Source: Agelaius tricolor (lineage: Eukaryota > Chordata > Aves > Passeriformes > Icteridae). From it: a stretch of 64,000 nt of DNA. This document shows, in pieces, positions 40,601-53,900 of this stretch (positions within the stretch are counted from its first letter, which is position 1; the number at the start of each line of letters is the position of its first letter). The DNA lies in assembly GCA_023055355.1 (NCBI GenBank), contig JALJCS010000001.1:24117881-24181880 (forward strand). Reading direction: 5' to 3'. Below the pieces are notes generated by a model. That model made no database searches and was not told where the DNA came from. It worked only from the letters and a program-made list of their open reading frames with translations. Made by a program: the position numbers and the translations under genes.

Positions 40601-41952
40601 TGGTAAGGAACAAGCCCAAGTGTGGTCTGAGTGGCTCTAGATGGAGAAATTATTGCTGTTAGTATCTTTGTCATGGTTGTGGCAGTAAAGACAAATGTCC
40701 GTTTTCCTACTTCAAATGTTCATGTTGGCATCTATCACAAATCCTCTTTTTGGCTTGTTTTAAAATAAAATCTTTTAGCTCTTTTTTTTTGTTTAGGTTA
40801 ATGTCCGTGTTTAAGCAGCTGTTTTGAAATACAGTGCCATTTTTACACCAAAAAGAAAAATTGTTTACTTCTTTTACATTTTTTGGCACCCTTTTTTCCT
40901 TTAAATGTAGACAGCTACAGTCAAAACTAGCAGCATGGCTCATAACAAATCCCATATTTGCTGACTTTAGCCTGGTCTTTGCTTTTCTGCCTGGGGAGGT
41001 CACAAGCTCTAAGAATGTGCTGGGTGCTGGAATCTGCTCGCAGGGGCTGCATGCAGCCTCAGCCGCTCCCTCCAGCCATGGCACTCTGCTTTGAGATCCC
41101 AAATTTTATGATTTGGGATTAGTCCCTGTCCTGACTGCCCGAGCCTGGCTTCCTCTGCAGTGCCCTCAGCACTGAGGAACCCCCTGTCATCTTCCCTGAG
41201 CTTTTTGAAACTCAGAAGTTTGAAAAATCAAATTTCTCAAGGCAAGGCAGCAGAGGAGTAGCAACAGGGCATTTTTTTCAATGCTGCATTTTCACATCAA
41301 ACCTTTTACTGTATGTTTTATTTGACTGGGGGCAGAGATTACATTTAATTTTATTTCATGTGCATGCTGTTCTGGCTGGAAAGTTGTGATCAGATCCTTA
41401 TCTGGCTCATTTAATATCTTCTCTGCCAGGGCTTGGCAGGGAGTTCATAAAAGCCTGTCCCTCAGCCTGTCAGACATTGTCCCGCTCCATATAAAGCAAG
41501 ACAGTCTCTCCTCCACAGTCTTTAAATAATCTTCTAGTGTGATTATTTGTGCAAGTGGAAATCATTCAAAAATCTTTGGAAAGCAAATAAAAGAAGAAGC
41601 TGGAGTATGGCTGAAATTGCCATTTAAATGCTTTTAAATTGTAGAAGCCAGTGGCAGATGGTATTTTGGAGTATTTGCCCTGCTTTAATGATACTGTACA
41701 CAGAAATTCGTCAGGTATAGCGAGAGGCAATTTCTGGCTGGTAAAAGATAAATGTTGGCTTTTCAGATGCTTTTCAAGGTGCTGTGTCATTGAAATACAC
41801 ATTGCCACTCAGGGCATAAACAGTAAAATGTAAATTCAACTATTTTGCAGTATTTTTTAAGCATAAAGTCAGTATTATTTAGTCAGGTATTGTGTAGGTT
41901 AAATTACCTTTCCTCAGATAGTTTTGTTTTTCTGAATTCAGAGAAATGTTAA

Positions 41953-41989
<37 letters not shown>

Positions 41990-44900
41990 GTCATATATTT
42001 GTCATGGGTTGACCCTATCTGGATGCAAGACATTCTCTCACTCCCCTCCTCAGCTGGAGAGGGGAGAGAATATATTGTAAAAGGCTCGTGGATTGAGTTA
42101 AGGAGAGGGAGAAATCATTCAGTAATAAATGTCATGGGTGAAATACTTGACTTGGGAAAAAAATTAATTTAGCTTATCAAATCGTAGTAGGGTAATAAAA
42201 GATAGAACCAAATCTTAAAAACAAGTTCTACCCACTCCTCCCTTCTTCCTGGGCTCTGCTTCCCTCCTGATTTCCCTGCCTCCTTTCCTGAGCAGTGCAG
42301 GGGAGTGGGAATGAGGGCTGTGGTCAGTTAACCATAGGCTGTTTCTGTGGCTCTTTGCTCCTCAGGAGAATACTCCTGAGAGTCTTCCCCTGCTCCCTCC
42401 CACAGGGGACAATTCTCCATGAGCACCTCTGGTGCTGAGACCTTCCCACGGGTTGCAGTTCTTCATAAGCTGGTCCAGAGTGGGCTGGATGTAGCCCACT
42501 GGATGTAGTCCTTCAGCCTGTGCTCCCTGCAGGGTGACAAATCCTGCCAGAAGCACTGCTCATAGCCTCCTCTGGGAATCCTCCTGCCAAGGTGCACTGC
42601 ACTTATGTTGGTTGTGTTGTTTTCAGCTCTATGGCTATTGCTACCAAGACAGCAATGACATCCCAGACACACTGACCACCATCACTGAACTGGGCTCGCC
42701 TTTGGAGATGATTCAGCTTTTACAGACTTCCTGGGAAGACAGATTTCGGGTGAGTAGCAGCTGTTTATAAATAAATAAAATAAATAATAAATAATAGATA
42801 AATAAATAATATTATTAAGCAGGGGTTGTGTACTCTTCAGCACAATTCACATTTATTAAATATTTGTTTTGCATATGATTACATCTTGGTTTAGAAGCAG
42901 TATTCAGCACTCCCCTTCTGTAGTTTTTAAGACACTGTGTTATTTTGTCTATCAGTGTTATCTAATTGTAACCAGTTATATGGTTTTTACATGATATCTC
43001 AAAACATTTCTTACTTGTTAAAGCTTGGGGCCCAGGAGTTTTGGCATTGTGCTCTACAACCGGGATTTAAACAATAGAAGGATGTTACATTTCTCTCCTG
43101 ATCCTTATCATAGGTTTGTTTTATAATTGTTTTCTACTGCTTCCCGCTCTGTTCATTTTTTTCCTGGGCGAAGAGTGAAATAAATGTACACAAATCTCAA
43201 ACCCAGTTTGTCCAGCACACTGGCAATTTACCAGGAGCACGAAGGTCACACTTAATTTGTCCAAAATGAAGCCAGACTGCAGCAATGCTTTGATCAAGAC
43301 AGCTGTCTGGCTTGGTGTGTGTGGGGATGTGTCGTTGTCTGAGGTTCACTCCCTAGGACGTTGAAAGGCAGCAGAGTCTCCATCTGACACACTTTGGATT
43401 GCTTGGTTACGTCTGTGCCAGAAAATTAAAAGTGCGCCTGAGTGAGCTCTGGGTGGAAAGAGCAAGGTGCAGCCCACGGCTCTGCTGTTGCATTCCTGCC
43501 CTCTCTGAAGGCTGTGAGCAGGATTGGAACCTGCTGAAAATGATCCCTAGGCCACACTGCCGTCTGGATCCTGCCTGGGGACAGTGCAGGAGAACAGCCT
43601 CGGTGCTGGTCAGACCTGGCCAGAGACCATGCTAGCCAGTGTGCATGGGGGATTAAGTTTCTGTGCCCAGGAATGTTCCCTGGCAGAGTTTATTTTACTC
43701 ATACAGCTGGAGCAATTTGTGTTGCCTGCACTAAGTTGCAGCTCCCTTTTCCTGAGAGAATCGTGGTCTTGATAAGCAGCAGAGGTACTCAGCAGGGTTC
43801 CCAAAACACAGGACCACCTGCCTTTAGCTCATCTCATCCAGGGAATGCAAATAATGGACTGTGATAGCAATATGTACAAAATAAATGACCAAAAGATTAT
43901 GGGTTATAAAAAGAGAAGTTTCTTTCCAGTGTGGATATTTCTGAGTGAGCAGTTGCAAAGGAAGATAAAGGAGAATTAGATGAAAACTGTCACAGAGGTA
44001 GAATTACAGGTGAAACATTCCTGTGGCCACTGTAACAGAGGTAGAATTACAGGTGAAACATTCCTGTGGCCACTGTAATGAAGTCCTAAATAATGTCATG
44101 CTCATTCCTTTGTCTAGGATGCAACTAATACAGAAAGGAAGGAAATAAAATTGTCTTCTTGATATGTGAGACCTGTTTGTGGTCCAGTTCTGAAAATGAC
44201 GGCATAAATCCATGAGGTCATTCCTACAATTGACAATTTCCTTGTGTGGATGGACTGAGCAGTAAGCTGAGTAATCCATAGGTGTGTGACACAGAGCAAA
44301 GCCTTCACCTGTGTGCTTAAAGCTTGTTGTAAGGGGGCATTTGCAGTCCCAGCCTGCAGCAGGTATGCACAGCAGAGCCTCTTGGGGTTGGGCACAGAGG
44401 TTGCTGGTGCAGGAACAGGGGGCTTTTTGGCATTTGAGAAATGGCAATAATTTTGGGTGACAACCTGTGGGTTTGCTCAAGCTAAATTCTGGGTTTGTTG
44501 GCATTTGAAGATACCTATATTATAGGTTAGCTTGGGCTGGATGGGCTTTTTCTCTACAGTGTATTGCAGGATAACACAGACATGAGTTCTGTGTCCTTCC
44601 AAGGGGAGGTAAAGGGTGGTCAAGTTTAGCATCCCATAACCTCACTTGTATGCACCTACAAGCACCTCCATATGAACTATGGTATCCTGCAAGTAGGAGA
44701 AAAATGTTCTTGTCTGGTCAGGAGAAGGATTAGGTAGAAGACTGAGATGGTTCTAATGTCCCACAGGGGAAGGGTCTGAGGGATAACTTCAGCTGTGCTC
44801 AGCTTTCTTACCAAGGATGTATGGAAGTGCACCCTTGAGTGTAATGTTTAAGCCCCTAGACTGAATTTGGGTTTGGCTACTTCAATGCACATGCCCTTAA

Positions 44901-47900
44901 CATTGTCCTTTAATAGAAAACAAAGATTATATATAGAAAGTAAAAAGCCTGCTAAACTGAATACGACCTGTTATTTATTCAATACATAAAGTAAAAATTC
45001 CAGTATTTAACTGTGTTCATGTTACTGCTACCTTTGGATTAATAGGTTACATAGTGGACTTTAAAGGAATGCATGAATTGAACACAGGACTTTGGTAAGG
45101 GGGCTGAATTCGATGTTCATCAGGGCTGCTGCTTAGTAAGAGTTACTCAAGTTTCTAATCTGTAGTGGAAAAGTGAAACATCAACACAGAACTCCCACCT
45201 CAGCCTTAAAGTGGTGCAAGAGGGTCCACCACAGCAGACCCATCAAGGCAGACAGACATCCACTTACCCTGAGGCATGGTGCAGGATTACACTGGACCAG
45301 TGGAGCTCCTCTTCCTAGGAATTTGCTTCCTTCTCCCCTGGAAAAAGGAAAAAATCAGAGGAAGCAGTGGAAAAAAATTATAAAAACAGTCAAGAGGCAG
45401 GATCAGTACAGAGGCAATACAGACACTGTCTGCAGTTGGAGCTCCAGGCATGGGTGCAGAGCAATCCAGGCAAAATTTCCAGACCTGGAGTTTATAAAAG
45501 AGCAGGATCAGACTCTGTGGTCAATGCCTGTGCATAAAGTGTTATTAAAAGTTAATGCTTTTATTTCTGTTAAAAGTAAGAATAGCAACAATGAACTCTG
45601 CTTCAAGAATAGTGTGGGAAAGCACTTGTAAAGAAGCTTATTTTTGTTTCAAGTCTCTCAGGGTTTTACAATCAGCTATGCTAATCCTGTGAAAAATACC
45701 TTGGTTGCAACATTTGGTTTTGAAGGGTACGTTATAATGCTTATATTAAGTCATAAATTTATGAGCATATCTTCAGCTAAAGTGGTTTTGTTGTATACTT
45801 TGCACTGAGAAAACAATGTGAGGTACCTATGTTTTTGTGTTTCAGATCTGTCTCAGCTTAGTTCGGCTTCTGCATTACTTGGCTCACTCTCCGCTTGGCT
45901 CGGTGACATTACTGGATTTTCGCCCTCGGCAGTTTGTGATCGTGGATGGGGAGCTGAAGGTGACAGATCTGGATGATGCCAGTGTTGAGGAGAGCTCTTG
46001 CACCAGTAACAGTGACTGCTTCATGGAATTCCCTGCAAGAAACTTCACCCTACCCTGCTCGGTTGAGGGACGGTGTCAGAGCATGAATGAAAAGAGGAAT
46101 CTCTACAATGCCTACAGGTCTGTGCTCAGATAGAGCCGTGTAGAGTTAAGGGTGGGCCTAGAGCATCCTTTACAGTTATTCACATCAATGAGCACATATT
46201 ATCTCAGAACCAATGCCCAGGAGTGAGTGAAGCCATGAATAATTGTTTCATTTGTGAAAATACATGGCATTTATAATGTTTGAAATATTTTGCATACTCT
46301 GAGTGTGAGTCACCACTCAGTCTAATTCTGTGTTGGTTGAAGCCCACTGAATTCTTCTCAAGCAGAGATTTTCATAGGAGTGAAGCATAAGCACTTTTGG
46401 AGCTTGGGGCCCACAAGCTCTGTGGTGCGACAATTGCAGCAGCTCTTTGGTGTGAGTTAAGAGGGGTCATCACATGTTTTGCACCACCAGCTGAGCGAAG
46501 GGCTGGCTTCAGAGGGAGACTTAGAGCTCAGTTCACATCCTGCCCTCTGGCTCAGTGCTCCTTGCCTTGCTGGAGCCTGCTGTGGTAGGGTGATAACAGC
46601 CCCAGTGCGCCCCTGGAGCTGCTGGGACCACCCTCAGCTGCTGACATTCTGTGTCTAAGCCCAAACCTCTTAAAGCAAGGGTGGTCTTTTCACCCTTCCC
46701 TCCCAGTCCCAGGTCTGTGTGAGCAGGTGCTGTGGGACTGATTCCTAGTGCTGTGCCTGCAGCAGGGGACATGTGAGCAGTGGGCCATGCTGGACCAGTT
46801 GGCCAGCTGAAGGAAGTGTTCAGCTATTGCAAATCTTCCAAATTTGATTCTAAAGCTGTGTCCAGATTTACAGCTGGGTCCTTCTGGGCCATGGCTTTGT
46901 GTTTGTGGTCTTGGCTCTCCCCCATCAACCATCACACCCCCAAAGGGATGTGATGCTGTGGGATGCTGGGGGAGCCATGTCACTGCTTTCCAGGGAGCCA
47001 GTAGTGGATGCTCAGTGCCGTGCTCATCCTGCCGTTGCTGCTCCATCTGATGGGTGCTGCTGGGATGGGCGGCCTCCCTGGCTGATCCAGATGGGAGGAT
47101 GGAGATCTCAGAGCAGCGCCATAATGGTGTGCTAATTTCTTAGGCTTCCCTTTCAAGTGCCATGCCATTCACTGCCTTCCAGACCACAGTGAGGAGAGGC
47201 TGCTCCAAAGAGAGCCTTCTGCTTTGGTTGCAGGGTGCTCACCAGCATGTGTGTTGCATTAGCTGACCACACTGAAATGGGCTGCACCACATGACAGCCA
47301 TCTGCAGTTGTGCAGCACAGTATTTAGTGTGTCCTGCAAGATTTTCCATTTTCATTTGCTTGGCTTAAAGATCTTGCTTAGCTTGCTAGCTTTTGGTGAA
47401 GACTGTTTTACTGTTTCTGGGTAAGAAACCTTTAATAGGCACCCATCCATTTCAGTTGTAAGTGGGGACATGTCTGTGGTGTGGTGGGCTTGTGGCAGGT
47501 TGCTGGTCACACTGAAGGAAGTGGTCTTTTTCTAATACAGTTTTTAGTATTGCCTTTGAACTGCTCTCAAGTGTGTATTTCATGCACAGTGCCCCAGTGT
47601 TCTCAGCCCCTGCTTTGCCTTAATTCCGTAGAGACACGGAGTTTTGTTGAATGGTGGATTCACGGTGTGGGAGGCTGTGACCACCCATGCTAAGGAGTTA
47701 CATCAAGCCCTATGCACTTGTCTCAGAAGGTGAAATCCTCACTTCATTAGGGATAGTCTGCTAAATTTGTTATTTTCATAGGTGCACTCTGTTGCTGTAG
47801 GCTTGGAGGTTGCCCTCTGAAGCTGTTAGATAGAAGTCAAAAGCAGCAGTATGTCAAACAATGCATAAACCCCTTGTAATTTTAAAACACAGCACACCCT

Positions 47901-50900
47901 AACCTTGAGAGCATATTTAAGCCTATCTTACTGGTTTCTTCATGAGGTAAATAATTAAAGGAGAGAAAACATTTAGGAGAAACCTCTACAGGAACTGGTC
48001 TGTTTTGACTTTCAGATGGTTACCTCCTGTCACAAATGTGTCTCACTGTGTTTTCCTCCAAGTGTTTGGGGGAACGGTTTTCAAAGCACTAGACAGTTTT
48101 GAAAGTAAACAAAATTAATATTTTGAACTATTAACCAATGGCTGACTTGAATTCTCCATCACTGAGAATTCTTAAATTAGTATCAGATAGTTCTCAAAAA
48201 GAAACAATTTGTAGGAACCAATGTAAAAGGATCTGACAGTCTGTGTTATACAGATCACAGGGGATACCACTGGCCCTGGAATCGATGAATAACAAATGTT
48301 CTTGCAATTAAGTTGTGCAGACTGCAGTGTCTGTACATGTCAGGATTTCACATGTGGGTGTTTGCAGCAGAGCAAACTGCATGCTTCTGTGGCCCTGTAG
48401 CTACAGAAAAACAATAACCTCCGTGACTTGCTTCCAGCCAGCATTGAGCAAACTTAGAGACAGCTACTGAATTTTTGCAAAGAACTATTCACAATCAGTT
48501 GGACTCTGCTTTAGGGATAATCTCTAAGCAAAAACAATGAGCTCAAGTTTACCAGACAAATTATTTGTTACAAATGTTGTGCTGCTCTTCAGATTTCTGT
48601 GTGCATTTACATTGGTTGTTTCATACTCATCATCAGGAAAACCTACCAGTGGATTATCCGACTTGGGAAAACCATAAACATTATTTTTGTTTGGCATGGA
48701 AAAGGGAGTTACATTCTCAGAGCAATGTTCGTTCTATAAATAGTGTCAGCTCAATAATACCTGCCTCTGTGATCAATTTTTATTTTCTAATTTGTGTTTA
48801 TGTAAAGCATCTGCTGGTCTCCCTCATGAGCATGAGTCCCTGGGGTTTTCCATTTGACAATGTGGTCTCTGTATATTAAAAATTGTTTACTTTGCTTTGC
48901 AAGTTAGAGGTGAAGCAGGGCAATTTCCCAGTTGTGTTCCTGTTCTTTTAATTAGCTAATATTTATGTCCTGTTGTTCTGTTTGAATTGCCAGATCCTGA
49001 CCTGTCCATCTCCATCTTAGGTTTCTGTTACCCTGAGTTAGTTGCAATAGGTAGTAGTATTGGCAGAGCAGTAGAACTCTGAAGGAGGAATATAAAAAGT
49101 AAATGTACTTCAAGGGATGGTAATGGCATGTTGTTTTTCATTTGTAATAAAAATCATTAAAATCGAGTTTGGAATCTCCTTCTGTGTAGATATTTAAAAG
49201 CCATGAGGACACAATTCTAAGTGTTCTAGGGAGCCCTGCTTGAGCAGGGAGGCTGGACTAGCTGACCTCCAGTGGTGCTTTCCAGCCTCTCCCATTCTGT
49301 GATTCTACCTCCATCAGTGAATACCTACATGAATGTACCTTGATTATAGATAAATGATAGGAACAGAGAGGACATTCTGTATTCCAGCAGCATTAAAACA
49401 ATAGAAGGTGGCTTTCTCCTGGCACTCAATTTGAAAGTCTAAGAAAACTGTAGTAAAGAAAATAGTAATTTCATTTATTAGAAATGAACAGAAATCTAAT
49501 TTATGCACTTTCAAGGTCTGAAAAAAAAGCAAGCCCAAGATTTATGGGGTTGATGGCATCCTTTTAGTTTGTTGAAGTACAGACAGCTTTGCAAATAGTC
49601 ACAATCCATGGGGCTTCACAGCAAATTGCTGTATTAATGGAACATTTACACATAGGTACAAGGCAGCCTTGTATGTAGCAGCGTGGTCTAGGTGTGCCAG
49701 ACAGCTGTGTGTGAATAGTCTCAGCTATGTATTTATTTGAGTATAGAATACCATTATATTTCCTGAATAGGTCAGTGGCATATAAGCAATAGGAATTTTA
49801 TTCCTGATGATATTCAGGAGTTACCAGATGTTTGTAAACTTGTAAAGAAGAAAAAAGTCAATATTGGTTACTTTTCTATTGCAGGTTTTTTTTTACCTAT
49901 CTTCTTCCACACAGTGCTCCGTCCGCACTGAGACCATTGCTGGATAAGATAGTCAATGCAACAGGTAATCACAATAAACATAGCGATGCCAAGTAATTGC
50001 TTTTTTAGTGTAACTATTATGGTTGGGAGGGGAGGATGCTGCTTTTGTGCTCACTGCAATAGAATTAGATTGTTTTCTATCCAGGATGAAATCGCTCCCA
50101 TACCAAGAAGGCAAGAATGGGCCCATACATCAGAGAAATCCCATTCTTACGTTTTATCTAGGCTTCACAGAGATATTTGTTTCATCCTGACACCCCAGGG
50201 TGAATTGCATCAGAATGCAATTCCTTGTGGGGTCCGGAAAAACTTCTGTCCCAGAAAGGGAAATTTTAATGATAAAACCCAGGATACTTTCTCATTGTCA
50301 ATGATGTCAGTGGTGTTTTATACCTCAGAAGCCAGAGGCACAAATGGCATTTCCATAGATCTTCACTACCAAAGTAGTGGCTTTGAGACAAGAGTAGTTG
50401 CCTGTGACACTGATTTGAGGGCTTTTCAGTGCCTTGCTCCAGTGTGCATCTGAAGGGAAAATAAATGCTGCTGGGCTATAGCTAATGAGCAAGCAAAGCT
50501 TTGCAGTTCCCTGTATTGGCTGATGTTGATCCCTTATGGGGAGTTCTCATCAGTGTTTTGTGCCTGCAGGCCTGGGGCTACCAGCTGGATGAGCAAGCCT
50601 CTGGAATGCCTGGGTCATGTCAGGCGTGAGACTTGTAGGAACTTGTAGGAACTTGTAGGAACTCAGGGATTTCCTGCCCAGGTCACCACCCTGCCATGGA
50701 GCAGGGCACCACGGGACTCCCAGGCTTAGGGCTTCATTCAAATAAAACCTTGTTTTGTCCTGTGCAGGATGCTCCTCATCTAAGTAATTTTTTTCCTCTG
50801 CTTTTTTTAAAGGAGAACTTCACTGGGGAATAGATGAGACAGCTGCTCAGCTGGAGAGAGTTTTGAATCTGTATAAGAGTGGGGAGTACCTGCAGAACAC

Positions 50901-53900
50901 AACCCGTGTCCCAAAAGCTGGTAAAGTCATCTTCCTTGAAACTTAAAATCTGAGATTTTGTCATTGTTGTGGGGTGTGCAAGGGCTAATGTGCAGAAAGC
51001 AAAGCTCGGTGGTCCTTGAAATCATGCATTGATAATATTTTATCTGCTTTTTGCTTCCTGGGAGCCTCCTGTAACTCTTCTCACTCTGTGATGTAGCTGG
51101 ACATCCATAAATGTGAGCAGGTTGTAATGGGAATAAGGAAATCCAAAGGGAGTTCTCCATGACAGATTTATGGAAAATGTGTTTCACCACATCCACACAC
51201 TGCTGTTGTAGTACCAAAACCTGCCTGAACATATATTGGGGAGAATCCAGTCATGAGGCTGTAACCCCCCATGGGCTTCCTGGGACTTAAAATGAATTTT
51301 TTGTAACATAAATGTTTATTGATTGGAAGACTAAGAGGAAGTAAATTTTTACTTTCTTTGCAAGGGAAAAATAGTGTGTCCCTCATCTTCTGCTAGCAAT
51401 AGAATGAAAAAATAGAACAGGATGAGAACAAGGCTGAATAACAGTATCTTTTTCATAACATGTCTGTATGCTATTCAGGCTGTGGTACAAAGTGGTGCAT
51501 GTTCTTCCTAGAAGGATAGCTGTGGAATTGTACATGTCAAAGAATATTATGTGTGCTGGAAATGACTGTTAAGCCCAACAATTGTAAAAGCTGTTTTGCA
51601 AATTATTTTTGTGTACGTACAATGTTCATGTCAAACTGTCAACATAATTGACTGCAAGTTGATAGGAAAATTATGGCTTTGCTGCAAAAGCTCAGTAAAG
51701 AGGGAAATATGGGTTCTCAATGAAGATGAATGCTGGCACAGGGGGTTTGAAAAGTTCAGTGAAGCATTTGCTCAGTGAAAGAGACACAGGAGCCAAATTC
51801 ATTCTAGTTGTGGCTCTGTTAACCTCAAAGGGCCATGATACCAAGGATGAATTTGACCCACTTATCAGAATAATTCAATATTTATTTTGTTGTAAAATTG
51901 GCAGGAAAATTGTTGCAGGTGTTCATTTAACTTTCTAATTTTCAGCTTTTCATCACATCTGTGCTGAGTGATACCTGTCAACACAGCAAAATTATTTTCA
52001 GCAGTACAATCAATAGTACAAACATGTCCTTTGTTGAAGAAGTGCCAGGAGAGCTGAAGTTGTTCTATGATGCTGGTTGATTCCAGGTTTCACTGCTGTA
52101 TCAGGATGAGGTGAAGGTTTTGAATTGTAGAGATCTGTCATGTTTATAAAGACTCACAAGGAGAGAAGCTTTGGACAGCAGTAGTCAGTGTATCAGTGCA
52201 GGTTTCCACGGATACGAAGCAGAGCTCTGTGTATATTTAGCTACTGTAATAATTACACATTTTTGTGTTAATTTAATTCTGTAGAGTCCTTGATAATGTA
52301 ACACAGAATCCACTGCCCCCATGTTCATGGTTGGTAATGCCCTGCTCTGCAAGGAGCCTGTTTTATTTGCAGGACACTGCTAATGAACTTAGGCACTTCA
52401 CAGTGTGACCAAAGATGTTGAAAATCTGTAGATGCTTTATGTAACATATTGGATAATGTACATTAAGTACCCTGAGTGTAATATTGAATTCATTGATAAG
52501 AAAATGTTCTCAAACAGGGACAAGCCTGAGGAACTGGGTATGTTACTAGAAATTACACTTAGATTAGATGTGTTCTCAGACTTAGCTGCCATGCCTTTAA
52601 GATGTGCAGGCCTATTTCTAGTTTGTTTTAAGGCCATTTTAACCAAACAGAAAAGGTGTTGTAATCTATTTCTATTTTAAGACTCCCTTTCCTTGCCATG
52701 CAAATATGAAGAAGTTATATAACGAGGGCTAAAATGGGCTTATATACCCACTTTTATAATTTTAGTTCAAACCATAATCTTTCCTCAACTGATATTTGAC
52801 TGATATCTGATACTAATATTGTGTTGGAATTAATTTTTAAAATTTTCAATCCAGAGATTATGGAATTAGAAATTATTAATTAAAATTTATTCGGAGATAA
52901 TGGGATGAGGAACTCTCCTGTGGTCCAGTGGAGTTGCAAGGAGAGGGTGACAGGTGTCCTGGAAGGGAGTGGTGTCCAGGGAATCAGCCTCTTCTACTGG
53001 CAGGATGTTCCCAACAGAGATTGCAACCTCACCACTGAAACCAAGGCTGAACAGCTGAGCAGATGGAATATTGTTATAGATCTTGGTAGAGGGGTAGACA
53101 GGGATGAAAAGGAACAACTGGGATGCTTTCCCAAGCTGGAGGTTGAGGTCCTGCTTTGGCCCTATTTGGACAAAAAAAATATTTTTAAGATTGCATGATT
53201 TTTTAAAATGTTTTCCATGTTGCTCTGCAGCATAGACAAAGTTCAAGAAGGGTGTTTTTCAGCCCAGTGCCAAGTTAAGATAAATGAAAGGTGATTATTT
53301 GGTTCTCAGGCCAGACTGGAGTTAATCAGCTTTGCATTCATACCCCAATGGGTGCCAAGATGGGAGAGGCACAAGTTTGCATCCATTTTGCTTCAGATGA
53401 TAGAACTCTCACATGGTGACTCACTCCCAGGACTTTTGCTCTCACAAATAGTAGAAATGACAGGAATTTGTGATGCCATTCTCCCGTCATTTAAAGGTTT
53501 AGTGACAAAATAAGGCCTTTCTGGTGCACGACCTGTTTTGAAATCCTAAAAGAACTGGAGGAGAATTCAGATCCAAGAATTATAAGGTTTTGTTTAGTTT
53601 TGGTTTTGAGAAGAAGCTACAGAGAAGGTTCGGGTAATGGAGCATCAGAATTTGTCTTAGGTCTTAAATGCTTGGAATTAGGCATTATCTTGGATAGACC
53701 ATTGTAAATTCATAGTAGGAAAGACAAGATCATGATCTTGGGCAAGTCATGTAAGGCCATAACCAAAACATTATTGCTGAGGAAACTGTGTGTTATCTAT
53801 GTGAACTTATGTTTTTGAAAAGAAGACCTCCTCCTGTGAACACCACAAAGCGAGAAAGGTGATATTGATAAGCAGTAGGGAAGTGGCATGAAGAAAGTTC

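Larger units (their letters stand above)
28699..42626 (+). other. PKDCC intron 1 (13.9 kb)
   Basis: The donor is GTACGC and the acceptor TTTTCAG. It holds CpG-rich patches, the (TTCC)n run, poly-T, a CR1 relic, TA/TG-rich DNA, candidate regulatory stretches, (ATT)n and the antisense LTR. No additional exon is supported. Confidence 0.9.
42750..49884 (+). other. PKDCC introns 2 and 3 (3.1 and 3.8 kb, around exon 3)
   Basis: Intron 2 covers 42750-45845 and intron 3 covers 46118-49884. They contain the AAAT repeat, the 43-bp duplication and the CR1 relic at 49180. Open frames such as 44004-44504 (minus) and 45173-45631 (plus) show no domain and no coding pattern. Confidence 0.85.

Noticed and set aside
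44004..44504. 166-codon minus-strand open frame
   Set aside because: It includes the recent 43-bp duplication and has no recognisable domain.
45173..45631. 152-codon plus-strand open frame in intron 2
   Set aside because: Lys/Arg/Gln-rich product without a recognisable domain. It is not needed by the PKDCC exon chain, which is in phase without it.
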